DNA of 56,080 bases from an uncultured Clostridia bacterium (lineage in GTDB: Bacteria; Bacillota; Clostridia; UBA1381). Made by a program: the position numbers and the translations under genes. The notes beneath the pieces were generated by a model. That model ran no database searches, was not told the DNA's origin, and saw only the letters and a program-made list of their open reading frames with translations. The stretch is from assembly GCA_959602045.1 (NCBI GenBank), contig CAUGRT010000015.1, forward strand, positions 1 to 56,080, written 5' to 3'. Below are positions 1 through 8,412 of this stretch, piece by piece (position 1 is the first letter of the stretch; each line of letters starts with the position of its first letter).

Positions 1-229
1 CCATACCCGATTTAACGAGGGAAAGAAGCAAGCAGATTGCGCTCAAAAGCGGTGCCAACGTATGTATATACTTCAAACTGCTTTCGATTGAGAGATGTGC
101 GGCTTGTTTTCCATACCCGATTTAACGAGGGAAAGAAGCAAGCAGATTGCGCTCAAAAGCGGTGCTGACGTATGTTTATACTTCAAACCGCTTTTGAGCG
201 TAATATGCGCAGCTTATTTCCCTCGTTAA
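1..229. repeat. Two tandem ~110-bp units; the second is a long palindrome ending in the xerD stop codon
   Basis: The first 55 bases of the window recur exactly at 111-165. The second halves of the two units (56-110 and 166-220) are similar but diverged. Within the second unit, 122-163 is the near-complete reverse complement of 187-229, with a loop of about 23 nt, so the DNA can form a hairpin with stems of roughly 40 bp. The outer left edge (111-130) resembles the inverted last codons of xerD, as if the 3' end of that gene were copied in inverted orientation. The repeat is cut by the window edge, so the number of units is unknown. Confidence 0.8.
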
Positions 230-1110
230 GCTCTGGGATGGGCTTTGGCGTACACATCCTGTAAATGACTGTTCATCAGCTTTGAGTAAACCTGTGTTGA
301 TGCAATGTCAGCATGTCCCATCATTTCCTGTACGCTGTGCAAATCCGCACCGTTCTCAATCAAATGCGCCGCAAATGAATGGCGCAGAATATGCGGCGTG
401 ATTTCCGTTTCAATTCCTGCCGTCTGCTGATAATGCTTGATAATCTTCCAAAAGCCCTGTCGCGAAAGCCGAACACCGCTGCAATTTACAAATAATGCTT
501 CTTCATCCTCCGACTTCACCATCGCGGCTCTTGCATGGCTTATGTAATGCGTAATCGCTTCTACCGCTGCATGTCCCATCGGCACAATGCGCTCTTTCTT
601 TCCGTTTGAGGTTCGGATGAAGTTCATCACCAGATTGATGTCGGTGACGTTCAGATTAATCAGCTCCGAAACCCGAATCCCCGTGGCATAAAGCAGCTCT
701 AACATTGCCTTGTCCCGAATCCCTTTATTATCCGAATCCGCCGGCTGAGCGAGCAACAACTCTACCTCCGCCGCCGTTAAAACCTGCGGCGGCTTTTTTT
801 CCACATGCGGCGCTTCCAGATTCGAGGTTGGGTCGCTTTGCGCACCGCCGTTTTGAATCAGAAACACATAAAAAGAACGCAGCGAGGCTAAGGTTCTCGA
901 TACCGTTGAGGTCGCACGCCCCTGCTGCTGTAAGGACAGCAGATACGACAGAATCGTTTTCTTTGTCGCAAGCGATACATCCTCAACGCCGCTTTCATCC
1001 AGATATGTAAGGTATTGATTTACATCGCGCGTATAGGATTCTATTGTGTTTTCAGCCTTATGACGTACGTTCGTCATAAAACTCGCATATTCATCTACAT
1101 ATGCATGCAT
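226..1110 (-). CDS. xerD: Tyrosine site-specific recombinase, XerD type
   Basis: Xer recombinases resolve chromosome dimers at the dif site by forming a 3'-phosphotyrosyl link to DNA. The protein has an N-terminal SAM-like core-binding domain (about residues 1-90) followed by the catalytic domain. The catalytic set is visible: Arg in GIRVSEL (about residue 146), HxLRH (about 240-244), His in MMGHAD (266) and Tyr in QVYSKL (275). I chose the ATG at 1110 because a GGGGG ribosome site precedes it and it matches the usual XerD N-terminus. The in-frame ATG at 1140 has no ribosome site. The length (about 294 aa) is typical. The gene lies directly downstream of spoIIM, as the two genes lie near each other in Bacillus, which favours housekeeping XerD over a mobile integrase. 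Its stop codon lies inside a long palindrome. Confidence 0.93.
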   Translation of the reverse strand: MHAYVDEYASFMTNVRHKAENTIESYTRDVNQYLTYLDESGVEDVSLATKKTILSYLLSLQQQGRATSTVSRTLASLRSFYVFLIQNGGAQSDPTSNLEAPHVEKKPPQVLTAAEVELLLAQPADSDNKGIRDKAMLELLYATGIRVSELINLNVTDINLVMNFIRTSNGKKERIVPMGHAAVEAITHYISHARAAMVKSEDEEALFVNCSGVRLSRQGFWKIIKHYQQTAGIETEITPHILRHSFAAHLIENGADLHSVQEMMGHADIASTQVYSKLMNSHLQDVYAKAHPRA

Positions 1111-1215
1111 ACTATCCGTTCCCCCTGTGTTTTCTTCCATTTATGTATATTGCAAAACAATTTCATATATCACCGCTCTGTTACGGGAATGTTGCAATTT
1201 TATTTCAATACTCTT

Positions 1216-1243
1216 ATTATACCACAATTTTTGAATTTGTAAA
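1216..1243 (-). promoter_or_regulatory. Probable sigma-A promoter of xerD
   Basis: On the minus strand a -35 like TTTACA (1243-1238) and a perfect -10 TATAAT (1221-1216) are separated by 16 bp. They lie in the spoIIM-xerD gap, so xerD can be transcribed independently of the sporulation gene. Confidence 0.55.
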
Positions 1244-1272
1244 TAGTTATTTTTCATGGATTTTGGCGCATT

Positions 1273-1854
1273 TTAAAGGCATGAGGCGAATCGTGCCATA
1301 AATGTTGTGGTCAGATAACCCTCCAGAAATGAAGCGGCACAAAATATTGTAACCATGAAAATTGCAAAAAAAATGTACGAAAATATTATTTTTTTTCGGA
1401 ATCTGTCTTTTTGCAGGGAAAATCTGCTGCTTACGGAGCAAAATACCAAAAAAGCCGGGAAAATCAACAAAAATCCGGGCAGATAGGCAAAGCTCACCAA
1501 CATTCCGCGAAGCCCAAAACAGCGGATAAAAGAGGCGATTGTAAAGCCTACAATAAAACCTTTCCGCAGGGCGCATGCGCCGGCAATCAAAAATCCGGGG
1601 CGAAAAAAGCCGGAGATAAAGATGATTCCCAGTAAAATCAAGTTGGAGCGGAGCGTATTTTTAAAGACAGCGTATTTGTCGATCCCGGAAGCGGTATTTT
1701 GAAAAAAAGAGGTCAAATATTCCGTAAGACCGCTATATCCGCCGCTATGACGCATAAAGTAAATGCTTCCCCCTGTGACTCCGCTCAAAAGCAGAAAGAC
1801 AAACAGAATAAAAATTCTCCGCAATCCGCTGTCGTCCGTCATTGTTCTGTGCAT
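1273..1854 (-). CDS. spoIIM: Stage II sporulation protein M
   Basis: SpoIIM is a membrane protein of the SpoIID-SpoIIM-SpoIIP peptidoglycan-degrading machine that drives engulfment of the forespore. The 193-aa product has about five hydrophobic segments (near residues 12-33, 70-90, 95-118, 120-140 and 155-178). It carries the family pattern of an extracytoplasmic loop after the first segment, then a Gly-rich block around FISGFFRPGFLIAG and FIVGF. The start ATG follows a GGAGG site by 6 nt. The gene sits upstream of xerD in the same direction. In Bacillus it is expressed in the mother cell; no clear sporulation-sigma promoter could be read here. Confidence 0.88.
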   Translation of the reverse strand: MHRTMTDDSGLRRIFILFVFLLLSGVTGGSIYFMRHSGGYSGLTEYLTSFFQNTASGIDKYAVFKNTLRSNLILLGIIFISGFFRPGFLIAGACALRKGFIVGFTIASFIRCFGLRGMLVSFAYLPGFLLIFPAFLVFCSVSSRFSLQKDRFRKKIIFSYIFFAIFMVTIFCAASFLEGYLTTTFMARFASCL

Positions 1855-1990
1855 GTTCAGCCTCCATTCCGCTATTCTCCAAAACAGCCGTTTTCTTATA
1901 TTCTATGCTGATTTTTTTCGAAAAGCACAACAGTTTATAATCGGATTATAGACGGAAACGAGAGTTTTTAAACACAAAATTCGGCGGCGG

Positions 1991-2034
1991 AACATAAAAA
2001 ATAAGGGAATGTCGCAAAAAGACAACATTCCCTT
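1991..2034 (-). terminator. Intrinsic terminator of the nfnAB operon
   Basis: Read on the minus strand, AAGGGAATGT (2034-2025) pairs with ACATTCCCTT (2012-2003) across a short T-rich loop. It is followed by a run of T (TTATTTTTTATG) and lies just after the nfnB stop codon. Confidence 0.85.
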
Positions 2035-2047
2035 TATGCTTATGGTT

Positions 2048-3439
2048 TTATGCGTTTAATTCTTTATCAATTGCTTCGGCTGCGGCTTTTCCTGCGCCCA
2101 TGGCAAGAATAACGGTTGCAGCACCGGTTACTACGTCACCGCCGGCATAGACATGCGCTTTGGAGGTTTGACCGGTTGTTTCATCTGCGATGATACAGCC
2201 GCGCTTGTTGGTATCCAGACCCTTTGTAGTCTTGCGGATCAACGGATTCGGCGATTGACCGATTGCAACAACGACAGTATCAATATCCAGCGTTTCTTCG
2301 CTGCCTTCAATCGGAATCGGGCGGCGTCTGCCGGATTGATCCGGTTCACCCAGTTCCATCTTAATGACCTCAACGCCTTTGAGCCAACCGTTTTCATCAC
2401 CGATCAGCTTAGTGGGGTTTTGGAGCAGCTTGAAGATAACGCCCTCTTCCTCGGCATGATGCACTTCTTCCGCTCTTGCAGGAAGCTCCTCTTTGCCGCG
2501 GCGATAGATGATGTATACGTTTTCTGCGCCAAGACGCTTTGCGGAACGTGCTGCGTCCATCGCAACGTTACCGCCGCCGAATACGGCTACATTTTTACCG
2601 ACATAAACCGGTGTGTCATATTCGGGGAATTTATAACCTTTCATCAGGTTGATTCTCGTTAAAAATTCATTGGCACTGTATACGCCGTTCAGGCTTTCGC
2701 CCTCGATTCCCATAAAGGAGGGAAGTCCTGCACCCGAACCGATATAAACTGCGTCATAGCCCATATCCTCTAACAACTCGTCAACCATAATTGTCTTACC
2801 GATAATGACATCGGTTTCAATGTCAACGCCCATTTCCTTTAAATTGGAGATTTCCTTTTGAACAATATCCTTTGGCAGTCTGAATTCCGGAATCCCGTAC
2901 ATCAGCACGCCGCCGGCGGTATGAAAGGCTTCGTAAATGGTTACGTCATAGCCCTTTTTCGCCAGATCTCCGGCAACGGTTAATCCGGACGGACCCGAAC
3001 CGACAACCGCAACCTTTTTACCGTTGTGAACCGGTTTTTCTATTTTTTCCTCAATGTTTTTCATGTGATAATCTGCAACGAACCGTTCCAGACGACCGAT
3101 GCCGACGCTTTCGCCCTTAATGCCGCGTACGCATTTGGATTCACACTGCTTTTCCTGGGGACATACACGTCCGCAAACTGCCGGAAGAGCGTTTGTTTCT
3201 TTAATTTTCTGATAGGCTCCCTCAAAATCTCCGGCTGCAATCAAGGAGATAAACTCCGGAATTTTTACCGAAACGGGACATCCCTGCATACAAGGACGAT
3301 GCTTGCAGTTCAGACAACGCTGTGCTTCGTCGATTGCCATTTCCTCGGTATAGCCAGTCGTTACTTCAAGAAAGTTCTTGTTCCGCACATTGGGACATTG
3401 CTCCGGCATTGGATTTTTATCTAATCTCATATTTGGCAT
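2048..3439 (-). CDS. nfnB: NADH-dependent reduced ferredoxin:NADP+ oxidoreductase, large subunit NfnB
   Basis: NfnB with NfnA forms the flavin-based electron-bifurcating transhydrogenase that couples NADH and reduced ferredoxin to NADPH formation in anaerobes. The 463-aa protein is of the small glutamate-synthase-subunit (GltD-like) type. The N-terminal Cys groups CLNCKHRPCMQGCP and CGRVCPQEKQCESKC bind two [4Fe-4S] clusters. A dinucleotide motif VVGSGPSG (FAD) follows near residue 145, then FGGGNVAMDAA with RR (NADPH) near residue 290, and a final YAGGDVVTGAATV flavin motif. It follows nfnA by 23 bp with its own AAAGGAG site. Without nfnA beside it, it could be read as a GltD-like protein; no large gltB is present, which supports Nfn. 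Confidence 0.92.
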   Translation of the reverse strand: MPNMRLDKNPMPEQCPNVRNKNFLEVTTGYTEEMAIDEAQRCLNCKHRPCMQGCPVSVKIPEFISLIAAGDFEGAYQKIKETNALPAVCGRVCPQEKQCESKCVRGIKGESVGIGRLERFVADYHMKNIEEKIEKPVHNGKKVAVVGSGPSGLTVAGDLAKKGYDVTIYEAFHTAGGVLMYGIPEFRLPKDIVQKEISNLKEMGVDIETDVIIGKTIMVDELLEDMGYDAVYIGSGAGLPSFMGIEGESLNGVYSANEFLTRINLMKGYKFPEYDTPVYVGKNVAVFGGGNVAMDAARSAKRLGAENVYIIYRRGKEELPARAEEVHHAEEEGVIFKLLQNPTKLIGDENGWLKGVEVIKMELGEPDQSGRRRPIPIEGSEETLDIDTVVVAIGQSPNPLIRKTTKGLDTNKRGCIIADETTGQTSKAHVYAGGDVVTGAATVILAMGAGKAAAEAIDKELNA

Positions 3440-3462
3440 GATTTTTTGCTCCTTTCCATGAA

Positions 3463-4314
3463 TTATTCAGCTGAATTGGTTCTGCCGATGCGGCAATGAC
3501 CCTCTTCACATGAACGCTTCTCATATTCCTTGAACATTTTGGAACGCTTCATGGCGCTGTCCCAGTCAATCTGATGCCCGTCAAAATCCGGCCCGTCCAC
3601 GCAGGCAAATTTTGTTTCGCCGCCGACAATGACACGGCAGCCGCCGCACATTCCCGTACCGTCAATCATTACAGGGTTCATGGAAACGGTTGTTTTGATT
3701 CCGTATTCCTTGGTTACGTTACAGACAGCTCTCATCATTACCAAAGGCCCGATTGCAATAACCTCATCGAATTTTTCTCCGGCATCCAAAAGCTCTTTCA
3801 GACGATCCGTAACAAACCCCTGCAAGCCGTTGGAACCGTCGTCCGTTGTGATAATCAGCTTGTCGGAACACTTTTTCAGCTCGTCCTCAAGAATGATTAA
3901 ATCCTTATCGCGGAATCCTGTGATAACCGTGACATCCGCACCCATTCCGTGCAGCTTCTTTGCCTGCGGATACGCAATTGCCGTTCCCAGACCACCGCCG
4001 ATTACCGCTGCTTTTTTGATTCCCTCAAGAGGCGTCGGTGTTCCGAGAGGTCCTGCAAAGTCCAGCAGCTCAGCACCCTCCGGTACTTCGGCAAGATCGC
4101 GTGTTGTTTTGCCGACAATTTGAACGATAATCGTAACCGTTCCCTTTTCACGATCGAAGTCCGCAATGGTGAACGGAACTCTTTCGCCGTATTCGTCAAT
4201 TCTCAGAATGATAAACTGACCCGGTTCAGCCTTTTTTGCGATTAAAGGCGCGTCAACCTCCATCAGAAAGATCTGTGGATTGAGAATTTTCTTTGTAACA
4301 ATTTTGTATGGCAT
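3463..4314 (-). CDS. nfnA: NADH-dependent reduced ferredoxin:NADP+ oxidoreductase, small subunit NfnA
   Basis: NfnA carries FAD and one [2Fe-2S] cluster and is the NADH-side subunit of the bifurcating NfnAB complex. The 283-aa protein has the ferredoxin-reductase fold. RVPFTIADF (residues 45-53) is the FAD-binding signature, IGGGLGTA (105-112) begins the pyridine nucleotide domain, and DGTGMCGGC with a later FAC gives the cluster ligands Asp218, Cys223, Cys226 and Cys238. The Asp ligand is characteristic of this family. It is first in the two-gene operon, has a GAGGTGAG ribosome site, and a sigma-A promoter lies about 50 bp upstream. It resembles dihydroorotate dehydrogenase electron-transfer subunit PyrK, but the adjacent nfnB settles the assignment. 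Confidence 0.92.
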   Translation of the reverse strand: MPYKIVTKKILNPQIFLMEVDAPLIAKKAEPGQFIILRIDEYGERVPFTIADFDREKGTVTIIVQIVGKTTRDLAEVPEGAELLDFAGPLGTPTPLEGIKKAAVIGGGLGTAIAYPQAKKLHGMGADVTVITGFRDKDLIILEDELKKCSDKLIITTDDGSNGLQGFVTDRLKELLDAGEKFDEVIAIGPLVMMRAVCNVTKEYGIKTTVSMNPVMIDGTGMCGGCRVIVGGETKFACVDGPDFDGHQIDWDSAMKRSKMFKEYEKRSCEEGHCRIGRTNSAE

Positions 4315-4364
4315 ATTCTCACCTCATCATTTTTTGAATCATAGACAATTTACATCCGTCTAAC

Positions 4365-4393
4365 ATCATATCATAAAATTCAATGTTTTTCAA
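4365..4393 (-). promoter_or_regulatory. Sigma-A promoter of nfnAB
   Basis: On the minus strand TTGAAA (4393-4388) and TATGAT (4370-4365) are separated by 17 bp, about 50 bp upstream of the nfnA start. A second overlapping TATGAT lies at 4375-4370. Confidence 0.65.
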
Positions 4394-4463
4394 TAGATAG
4401 GGTTTATTTTTCACAATAAATTTATATTTTTTTCAGCATTGAGAAAGAATATGGAAATCATAG

Positions 4464-4489
4464 AAAAAAAGGGATGAAAAGCCACCCCT
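4464..4489 (-). terminator. Weak intrinsic terminator after the Cu/Zn SOD gene
   Basis: On the minus strand AGGGGT (4489-4484) can pair with ATCCCT (4475-4470) and is followed by seven T. The stem is only six pairs, one of them G-U, so termination may be partial. Confidence 0.4.
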
Positions 4490-4505
4490 CAATCAAGTCA
4501 AATAT

Positions 4506-5000
4506 TTATGCCTGAAGCAATTTAATTTTTCCGCAGGCGATTTTTTCACCGGAACCGCCGCTCGGCTGAGTCGTAAAATCATCCGGATGGCTGTGAATAA
4601 TGACAACTCTGCCAATGATTTCATGCACCGTAAAACGATCGGTAAAAAAGGAAAGATAGGCATAACCCTTATTCCCGAACAGCGGCGGCATATCGCCGGC
4701 ATGATAGGGATGCGGACATCCTCCGGGATTGTAATGCCCTTTTGCATCGGCAAAGGGATCTTCCTCATTACCGCGGCAGGAGGTTCCCTCGTGTACATGG
4801 AACGCGAAAATCCGGTTTTTGCATTGAATGTCGGAAAAAGGTAATCCGCGCATTTCGGCAGTAACCAGAACGCCGGTCGGCTGCTGTTTAAAGGTAACGC
4901 GGCCGCGGATGCCGGGATATTTCGGACTTCCGGTGACTTCCGCAATGGCGGTGGAAAAGATTGTATAATGCTGAAAATGACGATTGATTCTTTTATGCAT
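4506..5000 (-). CDS. sodC: Cu/Zn superoxide dismutase family protein
   Basis: Cu/Zn SODs dismutate superoxide to hydrogen peroxide and oxygen. The ligand pattern is complete: FHVHEG gives His68 and His70, GHYNP gives the bridging His89, PHPYHAGDMP gives His97, His100 and Asp103 for zinc, and IIHSHPDD gives His136. Cys75 and Cys156 match the conserved disulfide. The usual active-site Arg region (GSR) reads GEK here, so a Lys probably replaces the Arg. At 164 aa it has normal length but no signal peptide, so it appears cytoplasmic, unlike most bacterial SodC. The start ATG follows GGGAGG by 8 nt. It lies 43 bp after the pseudouridine synthase gene and is probably co-transcribed with it. Confidence 0.88.
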   Translation of the reverse strand: MHKRINRHFQHYTIFSTAIAEVTGSPKYPGIRGRVTFKQQPTGVLVTAEMRGLPFSDIQCKNRIFAFHVHEGTSCRGNEEDPFADAKGHYNPGGCPHPYHAGDMPPLFGNKGYAYLSFFTDRFTVHEIIGRVVIIHSHPDDFTTQPSGGSGEKIACGKIKLLQA

Positions 5001-5043
5001 GGCTGATACCTCCCACCATCAGCTTATGCGCTTGGGGCGGAGG

Positions 5044-5934
5044 TTATGACAATTTATTGAGAAAATCCATCATATCCGGCGCCGGCGGAGCAGTAAATTC
5101 CATTGGCTTGCCGGTTACGGGGTGGGGGAAGTGAATATAAGAGGAATGTAAGGCGGTGCGCGGAAAGAGCGTTTTATCTTCTTTCCCGTACAGCCAGTCG
5201 CCAAGCAGGGGATGCCCGATGGACGCCATATGCACACGAATCTGATGGGTACGCCCGGTTTCAAGGCGCAGCTCGGTTAAGGTAAAATCTTGATAGGTCT
5301 TTAACGGACGGTAGTGGGTTACGGCAGGCTGTCCCTTCGGGGAAACACAGCGTTCCAGCATACTGTCCGCGCATCGGGCGATGGGGGAATCAATTGTTCC
5401 CGGCTTTGTGAGTGAGCCCTCAACAATCGCAAGATACCGCCGCTCAAAGCGTTTGTGCAGCTCCGCACATAAACGGCTGTGTGCGTAGCTGTTTTTTGTG
5501 GTGCATAAAAGCCCGGAGGTGTCTTTATCCAGACGATTGACCGCCCGAAAAGTATACGGCTCGTTTTTTTGCGCAAAGTAATACATCAACCCGTTTGCAA
5601 GCGTATTATCGTAATGCCCCTGGGAGGGGTGCGTGGCAACGCCGGACGGCTTATTGATAATCACAAGATCCTCATCCTCAAACACAATTTCGAAATCCAC
5701 TTTTGCCGGAATGATATTTTCGGATTTTCCGTCCGCCAGGGTCAGCCGCAGCTGATCGCCCGGAGTAAGGATAAAATCCACACGGCGGCTTGAACCGTTT
5801 ACCATAATGCCGTTTTCTGTGTTTTTCAGCGTCTTTATGATGGATGACGACATCTGAAAATGGTTGCGCAGAACCGCGATGACGGGTTTTCCGGCAAAGT
5901 TTTTATGGATAGTATAAGTAAAAATACGTTGCAT
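5044..5934 (-). CDS. RluA/RluD-family RNA pseudouridine synthase
   Basis: This family isomerises specific uridines of 23S rRNA (or tRNA) to pseudouridine. The 296-aa protein has an S4-like N-terminal region (about 15-75) and a catalytic domain that starts at VIINKPSGVATHP. The catalytic aspartate is Asp136 in NRLDKDTSGLL, followed by the family blocks KRFERRYLAI and ETGRTHQIRVHMA and by GHPLLGD. The exact target uridine cannot be told from the sequence. The ATG at 5934 has a GAGGA ribosome site. It is the first gene of a probable two-gene unit with the Cu/Zn SOD, separated from galU upstream by a strong terminator hairpin. Confidence 0.88.
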   Translation of the reverse strand: MQRIFTYTIHKNFAGKPVIAVLRNHFQMSSSIIKTLKNTENGIMVNGSSRRVDFILTPGDQLRLTLADGKSENIIPAKVDFEIVFEDEDLVIINKPSGVATHPSQGHYDNTLANGLMYYFAQKNEPYTFRAVNRLDKDTSGLLCTTKNSYAHSRLCAELHKRFERRYLAIVEGSLTKPGTIDSPIARCADSMLERCVSPKGQPAVTHYRPLKTYQDFTLTELRLETGRTHQIRVHMASIGHPLLGDWLYGKEDKTLFPRTALHSSYIHFPHPVTGKPMEFTAPPAPDMMDFLNKLS

Positions 5935-5966
5935 AGCGTCCTCTTTTCATTCAATCTATAAAACAA

Positions 5967-6006
5967 GGGTTGTAAAAAAACAATCGTATTTGTTTTTTTA
6001 CAACCC
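5967..6006 (-). terminator. Palindromic terminator after galU
   Basis: A perfect 17-bp inverted repeat (5967-5983 with 5990-6006, GGGTTGTAAAAAAACAA type, 6-nt loop) lies between galU and the pseudouridine synthase gene. Its A/T tracts supply a U-run on either strand. Hairpins of the same GTTGTAAA style recur at 40289, 50767 and 53614. Confidence 0.75.
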
Positions 6007-6019
6007 CGTAAAAGATGGC

Positions 6020-6895
6020 TTAATCTGTCAGCTTTTCGGCTGTTTGCTTTAAATAAGCGGCAAACTCATCCCGTAAATCCGGGCGCTTTAGCGCGAAGTC
6101 TACCGTTGCTTGCAGGAATCCCTGCTTATTTCCGATGTCATAGCGTCTGCCCTCAAAGTCATAGGCATAAATCGGTTCGGATTGCCCTAACATGACGATA
6201 CCGTCTGTCAGCTGAATTTCGCCGCCGGCACCCTTTGGGGTTTTTTGCAGACAATCAAAAATTCCGGGCGTTAAAATGTATCTGCCCAATACGGCAATAT
6301 CGGAGGGTGCGTCCTCCTTTTTCGGCTTTTCAACCATTCCGTTGACCTTGTAGAGTCGGTTGCCGACCGATTCGCAATCCACGATACCGTATTTGGAAAC
6401 ATGCTCCATACCGACCTTCTGTACACCCAGAACGGTGCTTTGGCATTGATCGAATTGCTGCATCAGCTGACCGATGCAGGGAATCTCGCTGTCCACGACA
6501 TCATCGCCGAGCATAACCGCAAACGGTTCGTTTCCGACAAAGGTTTTTGCATACAAAACCGCATGTCCCAATCCCTTTTGCTCCTGCTGACGGATAAAGT
6601 GAACGTCCAGCTTGTCGGATACCTCGCGTACTGCGGCAAGCATATCCTGCTTATTCTCGCGCTCCAGAATAGTTTCCAGCTCGAAAGCGCGGTCAAAGTG
6701 ATTGATGAGTGCGTCTTTTCCGCGTGCTGTGATAATCAGCAAATCGGAAATACCGGCACGAATCGCTTCTTCCGCGATATACTGGATGGTCGGCTTGTCG
6801 ATAATGGGAAGCATTTCCTTGGGAACTGCCTTTGTGGCAGGTAGGAACCGCGTCCCGAATCCGGCTGCCGGAATAACTGCTTTTGTGATTTTCAT
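6020..6895 (-). CDS. galU: UTP-glucose-1-phosphate uridylyltransferase
   Basis: GalU makes UDP-glucose from UTP and glucose-1-phosphate, the donor for cell-envelope glycans and galactose metabolism. The 291-aa protein starts with the nucleotidyltransferase signature AAGFGTRFLPATKAVPKEMLP (about residues 10-30, Lys in VPKEM). It continues with IIDKPTIQYI, GLGHAVL, FAVMLGDD and VEKPK, the usual order in bacterial GalU. The length matches the family (about 290 aa). The start ATG follows AGGAGAG. The CapA-like gene ends 66 bp upstream in the same direction, so the two may form an envelope-polysaccharide unit. Confidence 0.95.
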   Translation of the reverse strand: MKITKAVIPAAGFGTRFLPATKAVPKEMLPIIDKPTIQYIAEEAIRAGISDLLIITARGKDALINHFDRAFELETILERENKQDMLAAVREVSDKLDVHFIRQQEQKGLGHAVLYAKTFVGNEPFAVMLGDDVVDSEIPCIGQLMQQFDQCQSTVLGVQKVGMEHVSKYGIVDCESVGNRLYKVNGMVEKPKKEDAPSDIAVLGRYILTPGIFDCLQKTPKGAGGEIQLTDGIVMLGQSEPIYAYDFEGRRYDIGNKQGFLQATVDFALKRPDLRDEFAAYLKQTAEKLTD

Positions 6896-6961
6896 GTGTT
6901 TTCTCTCCTCTTTAATAATATCAATGAATTGCAGCCATAGGCTCCAAACATTTTACGATTT

Positions 6962-8014
6962 TTATTGATACTGCACCTGAACACCACCCAATGCGGCATT
7001 ATAGCCATCCATTTTTCGGATGATACTCTCTCTTTTTTCACCGGTCGCCGGTGTGGGCTGATAGTTGTTGATTCCATTCTGATAATCGGAGGAAATCGTG
7101 CAGGGGATTAACGTGATCTCGCTGGATTTCGCTCCGTTCTCCACGCGGAAAGTCTGCTGATAAATGATCGTGTCCATATCCGACGGACTGTCGTTTCCGC
7201 CAAAGCAGAAATTACCGAGACTATAAGCGATCGTTCCGCCGTTATACTGTTCAATGCCCTGCAAAACATGGGGATGAGTTCCCAATACCAGATCAACACC
7301 CAAGTCAATCGCCTTGTGTCCGTAGGCAATCTGCTCCTCGTTAGGCTCTGTTTCCTTTTCGATGCCCCAGTGAATACAAGCGATAATCAAATCCGGATTT
7401 TGCGCCTTTACATCCTGCACGGCAGCCTCTAATCGGGTTCGGTCAATATCGTTCAGCTGGTTAATGCCCAATAAACCGATTCTGAGACCGTTGACCTCAT
7501 AAATGACGGTATTTAAGCTGTCGAATACGGCGATTCCGGCTTGACTGAGGATGTTATACGTATCTTTGTTGCTGATTTCTCCGTAGTCGCGGGAATGGTT
7601 GTTGGAAAGATTCGCAGCTTCGATGCTGCCATCGGTCAAAATCCCGGCATAGGACGGCAGGCCGCGGAAAGCAAACTGCTTGTCCTCACGCTCGCCGTTC
7701 TCGGATAGCGTTCCCTCAAAATTTACGATTGTCAGATCATCCTTTGCAAAGATATTCTTGACATTGCGCATAAAATAGGCGTTGCCGTTTTCAGCTGCCG
7801 TTTCGGTAAAGCTTTTAATCTGTACGGCATTTTCGTCTGTACCGAAGGTGCAATCTCCGGCGGCACTGATGGTAACGGTGCGCACGGAAGGAGTCGCGGA
7901 AGGTGCAGCGGTGGCTTCGGGAAGTTTTTTGGAACCTCCGGCTGCAATAGAACCGATCACCGCCGCAATCAGCGCAACCCCGGCAAGAATGGATACATAA
8001 CCTCTTATTTTCAT
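6962..8014 (-). CDS. CapA-family (poly-gamma-glutamate synthesis-like) metallophosphatase-fold protein
   Basis: The CapA family has a calcineurin-like phosphoesterase fold and is linked to capsule or surface polymer export. Its biochemical role is not settled. The 350-aa protein has an N-terminal membrane anchor (about residues 5-27) and an Ala/Pro/Ser/Thr linker to about residue 45. The CapA core follows: ISAAGDCTFG, NFEGTLS, ANLSNNHSRDYG, IACIHWGIEKET, DLVLGTHPHVLQGIE and AYSLGNFCFGG. It therefore faces the outside of the membrane. No other cap/pgs genes are adjacent, so a true poly-gamma-glutamate role is not supported. Confidence 0.85.
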   Translation of the reverse strand: MKIRGYVSILAGVALIAAVIGSIAAGGSKKLPEATAAPSATPSVRTVTISAAGDCTFGTDENAVQIKSFTETAAENGNAYFMRNVKNIFAKDDLTIVNFEGTLSENGEREDKQFAFRGLPSYAGILTDGSIEAANLSNNHSRDYGEISNKDTYNILSQAGIAVFDSLNTVIYEVNGLRIGLLGINQLNDIDRTRLEAAVQDVKAQNPDLIIACIHWGIEKETEPNEEQIAYGHKAIDLGVDLVLGTHPHVLQGIEQYNGGTIAYSLGNFCFGGNDSPSDMDTIIYQQTFRVENGAKSSEITLIPCTISSDYQNGINNYQPTPATGEKRESIIRKMDGYNAALGGVQVQYQ

Positions 8015-8222
8015 TGGATTATCTTAAATTCCTTTCGCAAGATTTCAGATTCACGATGGTAAGATTCATATATTATAACGCAGACGTACAGAATATATGA
8101 AACTTACAACAGTACATTCACATTGTTTATATATTTTACCATAAAAATATGAAATTGTCCAGTATAAATTATATTATGATCTATAGGTTTATGGAAAATG
8201 GGGTTATGAGTGATGGTGACAG

Positions 8223-8315
8223 GAAAATTCATCTGTTTTTCATTTCATTACGGCTCAAATATCCGCTATGCTGCACGGAACTCGCCTCCATAAACCGAAA
8301 AACAGATGAATTTTC
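8223..8315 (-). repeat. Copy 1 of the ~95-bp intergenic palindromic element
   Basis: Perfect 19-bp arms (8223-8241 and 8297-8315, GAAAATTCATCTGTTTTTC type) flank the family core in reverse orientation (GGCTCAAA, ATCCGC, GGAACTCGCCTCCAT). It lies 340 bp upstream of the first sugar-binding protein, in a 540-bp gap that otherwise holds only the operator sites and a promoter. Confidence 0.85.
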
Positions 8316-8412
8316 ATTTAAGACATCACATGTTTTGCAATTACGCATTGATGGTTGCCATAGAAGTTTTTGATTCACTGGGACGGTTGTTTGAGAATAC
8401 ACGATACAATTT

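Noticed and set aside
1..230. Repeats at the left edge as a CRISPR array
   Set aside because: Only two 110-bp units with long palindromic arms are seen. Repeat and spacer lengths do not fit a CRISPR array, and no cas genes are near.
226..1110. xerD as integrase of a mobile element
   Set aside because: The usual Firmicute neighbourhood with spoIIM and the normal XerD length argue for the housekeeping recombinase. No phage or transposon genes follow.
2048..4314. Glutamate synthase small subunit plus dihydroorotate dehydrogenase electron-transfer subunit
   Set aside because: The gene pair, order, cluster ligands and absence of gltB and pyrD nearby fit NfnAB better.
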